Shown here in pieces: positions 58,280 to 64,000 of a DNA stretch of 64,000 nt. A model generated the notes under the pieces. That model searched no databases. It was not told the origin of the DNA and saw only the letters and a list, made by a program, of their open reading frames with translations. Each line of letters starts with the position of its first letter. Position 1 is the stretch's first letter. The stretch comes from JAMXLO01 sp964427005 (GTDB lineage: Bacteria > Pseudomonadota > Alphaproteobacteria > Acetobacterales > Acetobacteraceae), in the NCBI GenBank assembly GCA_964427005.1, contig CAYRTL010000010.1, positions 6,268-70,267 of the forward strand, read 5' to 3'. The translations under genes were made by a program, and so were the position numbers.

Positions 58280-59211
58280 TCGGCAGCCATCCAATCCTCG
58301 ATCAGCCGGCGTGCGATGCTGTCAAGGCGCGGCAGCATGAATCCGTTGGCCTCACAGTTGCGGATCTGCTCGCGTGAAAACCAGCGGACATCCAGCATCT
58401 CTTCGGGATCAATGGTGATATCTTCGCTCAGCCCCTCGCCATAGAAGCCAAGCATGATATTGCCAGGAAACGGCCAAGGCTGGCTTGAATGGTACTGCAC
58501 TGCGCCGACTTTGATGCCGGCTTCCTCGAACACTTCGCGCCGCACCGCCTCCTCAAGCGTTTCGCCAGGTTCCACAAAGCCAGCCAGCGTCGAATACATG
58601 TTGGCGCGCGGGAAGCGTTGCGAGTGACCCAGCAGTGCGCGATCGCCTCGCGTTACCAGCATGATCACCGCGGGATCGGTGCGTGGGAAATGCTGCGCCT
58701 CGCATGCCGTGCAGACCATCATATGACCAGCGCTCCGGGCGTCACATACGGCGCCGCACACGCCGCAAAACCGATGTCGCGCTCGCCAATGCATCAACCC
58801 ACGCGCATGCGCGAGGATGGACGCTTCCGGCCGCGCGACGCCCCACCCGACAGAGCGCAGGTCCACGAATTTGCCCAGCTCCTCGGGCAGAAGCGGCACC
58901 GGATCCTCAGTCGAACTGATATCCACGGCGAAGATCGCCAAACCGTCATGCAGGCCGAGAAACGCCCACGGCCCGCCTTGCATGCGCAGCGCATGAGCCA
59001 TCTCCCCGGAGATAAATACGGCCTCCGGCGCGCCGTCATCCATGCCGCGCACTAGATTGCGGTTGCGCCAGACCGGCACGAACAACGTGTCTGGATCGTG
59101 GAGTCGCTGTTCGATCCAGGCAGCGTCCTCGCGCTTCGCTGCTATACGGTCGAGCGGACTCGATGAATAGACGTTTGGCCGACTGGCGATGATCAATGTC
59201 ACGGACGGCAC
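58276..59211 (-). CDS. nudC: NADH pyrophosphatase (NudC-type Nudix hydrolase)
   Basis: A 311-residue enzyme. The zinc ribbon is HRFCGVCGAVCDARSAGHMMVCTACEAQHFPRTDPAVI. The Nudix box GFVEPGETLEEAVRREVFEEAGI follows, and SSQPWPFPGNIMLGFYG is the NudC-specific SQPWPFPxS-like motif (here with N). It cleaves NADH and removes NAD caps from RNA in E. coli. Start is GTG at 59211. The small lipoprotein gene overlaps its stop. Confidence 0.95.
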   Translation of the reverse strand: MPSVTLIIASRPNVYSSSPLDRIAAKREDAAWIEQRLHDPDTLFVPVWRNRNLVRGMDDGAPEAVFISGEMAHALRMQGGPWAFLGLHDGLAIFAVDISSTEDPVPLLPEELGKFVDLRSVGWGVARPEASILAHARGLMHWRARHRFCGVCGAVCDARSAGHMMVCTACEAQHFPRTDPAVIMLVTRGDRALLGHSQRFPRANMYSTLAGFVEPGETLEEAVRREVFEEAGIKVGAVQYHSSQPWPFPGNIMLGFYGEGLSEDITIDPEEMLDVRWFSREQIRNCEANGFMLPRLDSIARRLIEDWMAAE

Positions 59212-59272
59212 TCACTGGCTGCATTCAGTTGACGCCGGACGGTGCCATGCGCCGGGCCGAGCGGCAACCGCA

Positions 59273-60187
59273 TCACTGCGGTGGTGGCGGCGCGACCGCT
59301 CCAGGACCGACTGAGCTGATCAGCCACTCGCGGAATAACGCGATCTTGGGCGTGTCGGCAGTTGCCTCGGGCGCGACAATGTAGAAGCCGGCGTCGGCCG
59401 GCAACACGACGTTGAACGGCACCACCAACCGGCCGGCGGCGATGTCGGCCTCGACGAAACGCGTCCGACCGAGTGCGACGCCCAGGCCTTCCACCGCAGC
59501 CTGAATGGCCATGAAGCTCTGGTCGAAACTTAGGCCCCGTCGCGTGGCGAGCGACACCGGCAAGCCGACAGCGGTGAGCCAGAGCTGCCAATCCTCGCGT
59601 GACACGGTGGCGTGCAACAGCGTTTGATGCTCGAGGTCCTCCGGGCTGAGCAGCGGATGCTCGCCCGTCAGCAGCGATGGACTGCACACGGGGAACATAC
59701 CCTCAGCCATCAGCCAGTCGGTGCGCAGACCCGGCCAATTGCCGCGGCCGTATCGCACAGCGACGTCCACCTCCTCACGCTCGAAATCGACCAGATGAGA
59801 GGACGTGGTGATGCGGACCTCGATGCCCGGGTAGGCATCCTGAAACGCTGCCACCCGGGTGACCAGCCACTTCGCGGCGAGGGAGGCCGTGGTACTGACG
59901 GTCAGCAGCCCTTCCCGGTCCGTTCGGCGCAGCCGCTCGGTCGCGCGGCGAAGGTCATCGAAGGCGCTACTGACAGAGGGCAGGTAAGCTTCCGCTTCGC
60001 GGGTCAGGGCAAGCGCACGGTTGCGGCGGACAAACAGAGGAACGCCCAGTTGTTCCTCAAGCCGGCGGATCAAGTGACTGATGGCGGTCTGCGTTACGTT
60101 CAGTTCGGCGGCGGCGCGCGTGAAGCTGAGGTGGCGTGCTGCCGCCTCGAATGCGCGCAGGCCGTTCAGTGATGGAAGCGCTGTCAT
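59273..60187 (-). CDS. LysR-family regulator (GcvA-like)
   Basis: About 304 residues. The winged helix-turn-helix is LPSLNGLRAFEAAARHLSFTRAAAELNVTQTAISHLIRRLEEQLGVPLFVR. The effector domain contains LLTVSTTASLAAKWLVTRVAAFQDAYPGIEVRITTSSHLVDFEREEVDVAVRYGRGNWPGL, the GcvA-like group. It is divergent from the DUF1127 gene and the CmcJ-like gene and may control them, by position only. Start at 60187. An ATG at 60196 is in frame. Confidence 0.92.
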   Translation of the reverse strand: MTALPSLNGLRAFEAAARHLSFTRAAAELNVTQTAISHLIRRLEEQLGVPLFVRRNRALALTREAEAYLPSVSSAFDDLRRATERLRRTDREGLLTVSTTASLAAKWLVTRVAAFQDAYPGIEVRITTSSHLVDFEREEVDVAVRYGRGNWPGLRTDWLMAEGMFPVCSPSLLTGEHPLLSPEDLEHQTLLHATVSREDWQLWLTAVGLPVSLATRRGLSFDQSFMAIQAAVEGLGVALGRTRFVEADIAAGRLVVPFNVVLPADAGFYIVAPEATADTPKIALFREWLISSVGPGAVAPPPPQ

Positions 60188-60301
60188 TGGCCACATTTAT
60201 CCATGAGATCGCCTCATGTGAAGGCTGACAAAGTATCCTTTGCGGGCAATCATTTGGCCCCCCATGTTGCGTGCACTCACAGTTCTTCAGGAGCACGTGC
60301 C

Positions 60302-60544
60302 ATGGTTGGCTTGGTCCTTCCATCGCTGACAAATTCTCAGGTTTCTGCGCTGCCACGGACACGCCGCCGCCGCAGGCTGCTCGCCCGGATGATCGAGACC
60401 GTGCGCGAATGGCGCCACCGGGTCCGGGAAAGGGAGCTGCTGGCAAGCCTCAACGACCGTGAGCTAGCCGACTTCGGCGCCACCAGGGCGGACGTATATC
60501 GCGAACTCAATGCCCAGTTCTGGCGGGCGCCACCGCCGTGCTGA
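60302..60544 (+). CDS. DUF1127 small arginine-rich protein
   Basis: An 80-residue protein. RTRRRRRLLARMIETVREWRHRVRERELLASLNDRELADFGATRADVYRELNAQFW is a DUF1127 (YjiS-like) domain. Short Arg-rich DUF1127 proteins in alphaproteobacteria have been implicated in RNA turnover and phosphate or stress responses. AGGAGCACGTGCC precedes the ATG at 60302. The downstream CmcJ-like gene starts 30 bases later. Confidence 0.9.
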   Translation: MVGLVLPSLTNSQVSALPRTRRRRRLLARMIETVREWRHRVRERELLASLNDRELADFGATRADVYRELNAQFWRAPPPC

Positions 60545-60573
60545 CCGATGGAACGAAAAGAGGAGGACAAGGA

Positions 60574-61410
60574 ATGACCGCTCGCCTGAACACCCTGCCA
60601 TTCGTCCAGGCCCCACTGAACTATCTCGCGCCTATGGCCGAACGCCCGCGCAACTACACTTTCGATCCACCGCCTGGCGTGTCGCGATCAAATTCAACCA
60701 GCGATACGCATGTGGTGGCGATACACGATGCGCGTCCGGCAGCCGCCGACATCTCGCTCGACCGGGAAGGCTTCGCTGTCCTCAAGCAGCAAAGCGCTGT
60801 CCAGGACTTCTGGGACGAGGAGGAACTGCGACGGGTCTACTACCCCGAAGTGCAGCGCGTGATCGCCGAAGCGACCGGTGCCAGCAAGGTCTTCATCTTC
60901 GACCACACGCTCCGGAAGCGTGTCCCAGGCGTTGACGACCGCGCAGCGGGCGCGCCGCGTCAGCCGGCTACACGCGTACATGTCGATCATACGGCGAGAT
61001 CTGGCCCCCAGCGTGTTCGCGACTTCTTCGGCGACCAAGCAGAAGAGCTGCTCCACGGCCGGGTGCAGGTGATCAACCTGTGGCGGCCTATACGCGGTCC
61101 GCTGCGCGATGCGCCGCTCGCTGTCTGTGATGCGGGCTCGGTGGCGGAGAGCGACCTGGTGCCGTCAGATCTGGTGTATCGAAACCGAGTGGGCGAGACC
61201 TACGGCGTCACCTACAACCCGGCGCACCGCTGGTTCTACGTTCCGGAGATGCAGCCAAGCGAAGCCCTGCTGCTGAAGTGCTTTGATTCAGCGAATGACG
61301 GGCGTGCGCGCTTTGCACCGCACACCGCGTTCGAGGATCCAACCGCGCCGGCCGACGTTCTGCCGCGCGAGAGCATCGAAGTCAGGACGCTGGTCTTCCA
61401 CCAGGCCTGA
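60574..61410 (+). CDS. CmcJ/NvfI-family oxidoreductase
   Basis: A 278-residue protein. TLPFVQAPLNYLAPMAERPRNYTFDPP opens it. ATRVHVDHTARSGPQRVRDFFGD gives the His-x-Asp pair. INLWRPIRGPLRDAPLAVCD and NPAHRWFYVPEMQPSEALLLKCFDS are the family signature. These are Fe/2-oxoglutarate-like enzymes related to cephamycin CmcJ and meroterpenoid NvfI, with unknown substrates in most bacteria. AGGAGGACAAGG precedes the ATG. A LysR gene diverges nearby. Confidence 0.85.
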   Translation: MTARLNTLPFVQAPLNYLAPMAERPRNYTFDPPPGVSRSNSTSDTHVVAIHDARPAAADISLDREGFAVLKQQSAVQDFWDEEELRRVYYPEVQRVIAEATGASKVFIFDHTLRKRVPGVDDRAAGAPRQPATRVHVDHTARSGPQRVRDFFGDQAEELLHGRVQVINLWRPIRGPLRDAPLAVCDAGSVAESDLVPSDLVYRNRVGETYGVTYNPAHRWFYVPEMQPSEALLLKCFDSANDGRARFAPHTAFEDPTAPADVLPRESIEVRTLVFHQA

Positions 61411-61433
61411 CAGGCATCGGTGGGCAGCGGGCG

Positions 61434-62078
61434 TCAGTGCTCGTTGCCCGCTGCCCTGCCGTTACTCATCATGGCCAGCACCTCGCGCCGCGTCGTCGGA
61501 TCGTCGCGGAAGGCGCCGAGCATTCGGCTCGTGACCATGGTCACCCCCGGCTTGTGGACGCCGCGCGTTGTCATGCACTGATGTGCCGCCTCGATCACTA
61601 CCGCCACCCCGCGGGGTTCAAGCACCTGCTGGATGGTACTGGCGATCTGGGCGGTCAGCTTCTCCTGGATCTGGAGCCGCCGGGCATAGGCGTCCACCAC
61701 CCGCGCCAGCTTGCTGATGCCGACCACCCGCCTATGCGGCAGATACGCCACGTGGGCGCGACCTATTATCGGCACCATGTGGTGTTCGCAGTGGCTCTCC
61801 AGCCGGATGTCCCGCAGCAGGACAATCTCGTCGTAGCCGTCCGTCTCCTCGAACGTCCGCTCCAGCAGCGCCACTGGATCAACTTCGTAGCCGGAGAAGA
61901 ACTCCTCATAGGCGCGGGCAACGCGTGCGGGCGTGTCGATTAGCCCCTCGCGGGTTGGGTCTTCGCCGGCCCAGCGCAGGAGCGTCCGGATCGCCTCCTC
62001 CGCCTCCTCACGGGTCGGCCGGCCAGTCGAGGCTGCGTTGTCCGCAGCAATCGGGCTGCCGGTCGCAATGATGTTCAC
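61434..62078 (-). CDS. folE: GTP cyclohydrolase I
   Basis: A 214-residue enzyme making dihydroneopterin triphosphate from GTP for folate. DTPARVARAYEEFFSGYEVDP, ESHCEHHMVPIIGRAHVAYLP (zinc Cys and His), ISKLARVVDAYARRLQIQEKLT and HQCMTTRGVHKPGV (second zinc Cys and catalytic His) are diagnostic. I choose GTG at 62078, since GGGGAGGAA lies just before it and the next upstream residues do not look coding. The longer open frame to 62381 is not used. Confidence 0.96.
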   Translation of the reverse strand: MNIIATGSPIAADNAASTGRPTREEAEEAIRTLLRWAGEDPTREGLIDTPARVARAYEEFFSGYEVDPVALLERTFEETDGYDEIVLLRDIRLESHCEHHMVPIIGRAHVAYLPHRRVVGISKLARVVDAYARRLQIQEKLTAQIASTIQQVLEPRGVAVVIEAAHQCMTTRGVHKPGVTMVTSRMLGAFRDDPTTRREVLAMMSNGRAAGNEH

Positions 62079-62178
62079 CGCGGAATTCCTCCCCGGGTTG
62101 GTGGACAGCGGCGCTGAATTCCTGACGCCGCCAGTCGGGATATAGACCAAGCGCGAGGGTACACAACCCCGAGAGCGC

Positions 62179-62583
62179 TCAATGCAGCCTACCGCCCTGG
62201 TGTGGACTGTCCAGGCTAAATGCGGGAATCGCCACGTCGAAGTTCTCGCCGGATGAGGGCACGACCATATGGTAGGCCCCAACCATGAAGCCCGACGGGG
62301 TGTCGAGCGGCGTGCCCGAGGTGTATTCGAAACTCTCACCCGGCTCCAGCAGCGGTTGCTCGCCCACAACTCCGGCGCCATGCACGTGCTGCGTACGGCC
62401 GCGTGCGTCTGTGATCTGCCAGGTCCGACGAAGCAACTGCACCGGCTCGCGTCCCTGGTTCTCGATCTTCACCCGGTACGCCCAGACGTAGTGGCTTTCG
62501 TCCGGTTGCGACTGATCCTCCAGATAGAAGGACCGAACGGTGACGCGAACGTTGCGTGTGGTCTTCGAATACGCTTCCGCCAT
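62179..62583 (-). CDS. apaG: ApaG-domain protein
   Basis: A 134-residue FN3-like beta-sandwich. It begins VRVTVRSFYLEDQSQPDESHYVWAYRVKIEN. LLRRTWQITDARGRTQHVHGAGVVGEQPLLEPGESFEYTSGTPLDTPSGFMVGAYHMV is the highly conserved core. ApaG was linked to Co/Mg tolerance in enterobacteria, but the biochemical role is not settled. It lies between metZ and folE on the same strand. Confidence 0.96.
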   Translation of the reverse strand: MAEAYSKTTRNVRVTVRSFYLEDQSQPDESHYVWAYRVKIENQGREPVQLLRRTWQITDARGRTQHVHGAGVVGEQPLLEPGESFEYTSGTPLDTPSGFMVGAYHMVVPSSGENFDVAIPAFSLDSPHQGGRLH

Positions 62584-62667
62584 GGCAGGTCCTGTTGCCT
62601 CCGCAGCGAGGATTCAACGGAAGAGGCTGACCCTTGTCCAGTCGGCGGCATTTGCAATCAGCGAACC

Positions 62668-63882
62668 TCAGTCGGCTGCCTGGGCGGTTACGTCGTTTAT
62701 CGTTTCCAGCGCCTGTGCCAAATCGTCTTTCAGGTCCTCGACATCCTCGAGGCCAACGGAGAGCCTGATCACCCCATCGGTGATGCCGAGTTTCGCTCGC
62801 TCTTCAGCTCCGATACGCATATGCGTCGTGGTGGCGGGATGCGTTGCCAGCGACTTGGAATCACCGAGATTGTTGGAAACTGCAATCAACCCGAATGAAT
62901 TCATGACGCTGAACGCGGCGTCCTTGCCGCCGGCCACCTCGAAGGTCACCACGGTGCCGCCCGCGCTCATCTGCTTCCGAGCGAGCGTCTGCTGCGGGTG
63001 ATCATTGCGCGTCGGATACCAGACGCGTGTCACCTCCGACCGTGCGGCGAGGAAATCTGCGATTGCCGCTGCGCTGCGCGAGCCGGCGTCAATGCGCAAT
63101 GACAGCGTCTCCAGCCCCTTCAGCAACACCCAGGCGTTGAACGGCGATATTGCCGGACCCGTGTTACGAATGAACGGCTGCAACGTTTCGGTTACCCACT
63201 TGCGGCTGCCCAGCACCGCGCCACCCATCACGCGCCCCTGCCCGTCAATATGCTTGGTACAGGAATACACCACCACATCAGCGCCGAAGTTCAGCGGCTG
63301 CTGCAGCAAGGGCGTAGCAAACACATTGTCCACCACCACGATCGCGCCCGCCGCATGCGCCAGATCCGCGACCGCACGCAGATCAACCAGCTCCAGCATT
63401 GGGTTCGATGGCGATTCCAGCAGAACGAGCTGTGCCGGACGCGACAACGCCGCCCGCCACTGCGAGAGATCGGCGCAATCGACGAATTCGCTCGCAATGC
63501 CAAACTTCGGCAGCAGCGTCGAAATGATCCAGTGACACGAGCCGAATAGCGCGCGGGACGCGACGACGCGATCGCCGGTCTTCAGATGCGCGAGCAACGC
63601 CGCACTCACCGCCGCCATGCCGGTTGCCGTGGTGCGGCATTCCTCGGCTCCTTCGATGAGGCATAGCCGCTGCTCCAGCATCGAAATCGTCGGATTGGCG
63701 AAGCGTGAATACTGATAATGCTCGACCGTCCCGGCGAATGTGCCCTCTGCCTGTTCGGCATCGTCATAGACATAGCCTGACGTGAGGTAGAGCGCCTCGG
63801 CTGTCTCACCATGCTGGCTGCGCTGGAGACCACCTTGCACGAGGCGGGTGGCGGTCCGGTATTTGGTAGGATCGGTTGCCAT
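62668..63882 (-). CDS. metZ: O-succinylhomoserine sulfhydrylase
   Basis: A 404-residue PLP enzyme of the Cys/Met-metabolism class. TRLVQGGLQRSQHGETAEALYLTSGYVYD and FANPTISMLEQRLCLIEGAEECRTTATGMAAVSAAL open it. VVYSCTKHIDGQGRVMGGAVLG contains the Schiff-base Lys. The C-terminal THMRIGAEERAKLGITDGVIRLSVGLEDVEDLKDDLAQAL is typical. It uses sulfide with O-succinylhomoserine to make homocysteine. The upstream SAM-II riboswitch fragment supports the assignment. Confidence 0.95.
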   Translation of the reverse strand: MATDPTKYRTATRLVQGGLQRSQHGETAEALYLTSGYVYDDAEQAEGTFAGTVEHYQYSRFANPTISMLEQRLCLIEGAEECRTTATGMAAVSAALLAHLKTGDRVVASRALFGSCHWIISTLLPKFGIASEFVDCADLSQWRAALSRPAQLVLLESPSNPMLELVDLRAVADLAHAAGAIVVVDNVFATPLLQQPLNFGADVVVYSCTKHIDGQGRVMGGAVLGSRKWVTETLQPFIRNTGPAISPFNAWVLLKGLETLSLRIDAGSRSAAAIADFLAARSEVTRVWYPTRNDHPQQTLARKQMSAGGTVVTFEVAGGKDAAFSVMNSFGLIAVSNNLGDSKSLATHPATTTHMRIGAEERAKLGITDGVIRLSVGLEDVEDLKDDLAQALETINDVTAQAAD

Positions 63883-63949
63883 TGTCTGGGCCCTTCTGAA
63901 CTGGTGGCCCGACCGATGGAGCAGCGTAAACCCCGAGAAGGCTGTCCGC

Positions 63950-64000
63950 TGGCCTCTTTAGCGCGCTTGTTTCACCTCGCCGCAATCCGGCCGGACAAAT
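63950..64000 (-). promoter_or_regulatory. SAM-II riboswitch, 5' part cut off by the window edge
   Basis: Reading the minus strand from 64000, the conserved elements occur in order: ATTTG (64000-63996), TTGCGGC (63985-63979), GTGAAACAAG (63975-63966) and GCTAAAG (63962-63956). This is the core pattern of SAM-II pseudoknots, which turn off methionine genes when SAM is abundant. It lies about 70 bases upstream of metZ. The 5' arm of P1 is outside the window, so the full fold cannot be drawn. Confidence 0.75.

Noticed and set aside
62079..62381. N-terminal extension of folE
   Set aside because: Extension lacks the FolE pattern and GGGGAGGAA lies just ahead of the GTG at 62078.

Overview
This is a GC-rich, densely packed chromosomal window. 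It most likely comes from an alphaproteobacterium of the Rhodospirillales/Acetobacteraceae type. The support is an alpha-type SspB, a SAM-II riboswitch fragment ahead of metZ, a fliL-fliM-DUF6468-motE-cheY-cheZ motility operon facing flgF-flgG-flgA-flgH, a small DUF1127 protein and a class II DAHP synthase. The genus is not decidable from this window. No rRNA, tRNA, CRISPR array, transposase or phage gene was seen.

Layout. 1-1.5 kb: edge of a VUT-type transporter, a VOC protein and a PIN toxin/antitoxin pair. 1.5-7.5 kb: class I fumarase, SspB, an MFS exporter, a GST, a frameshifted membrane coiled-coil pseudogene and a split TPP-dependent decarboxylase. 7.7-14.5 kb: an RND efflux pair, an SDR lacking the usual catalytic residues, and zwf. 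14.7-18.4 kb: a flavin monooxygenase, glutamate dehydrogenase and a nitroreductase. 18.4-22.7 kb: a five-gene minus-strand operon (exporter, hydrolase, two-subunit aconitase X, exporter). 22.7-26.2 kb: a DUF1028 protein, then the aromatic-pathway DAHP synthase behind what looks like a complete transcription attenuator, then an enolase-superfamily enzyme. 26.2-36 kb: MsrB, an FAH-family and an enolase-superfamily enzyme (probable sugar-acid catabolism), a CDGSH protein, a class III aminotransferase, hydantoinase A/B and a transporter. 36-45 kb: an FHA/winged-helix protein, a methyltransferase, a Baeyer-Villiger monooxygenase, two tandem LLM oxidoreductases that share a near-identical internal block, and a three-subunit FAD/Fe-S amino-acid-type dehydrogenase. 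45-55.5 kb: flagellar rod/ring genes and the divergent fliL-fliM-chemotaxis operon, ending in a 978-residue periplasmic protein of unknown function. 55.6-64 kb: spermidine synthesis (speD, speE), ppa, DUF488, nudC, a LysR/DUF1127/CmcJ-like group, folE, apaG and metZ.

The most interesting signal is at 23.4-23.7 kb. A short peptide reading frame carries Phe-Trp-Tyr-Arg-Trp-Tyr just before mutually exclusive RNA stems and a terminator, upstream of the gene for the first enzyme of aromatic amino-acid synthesis. It would sense all three aromatic amino acids at once. A 33-codon proline-rich reading frame with a strong ribosome site sits between that terminator and the synthase and appears translationally coupled to it. 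Several families of palindromic intergenic repeats lie between operons, including one that contains the stop codons of two convergent genes.
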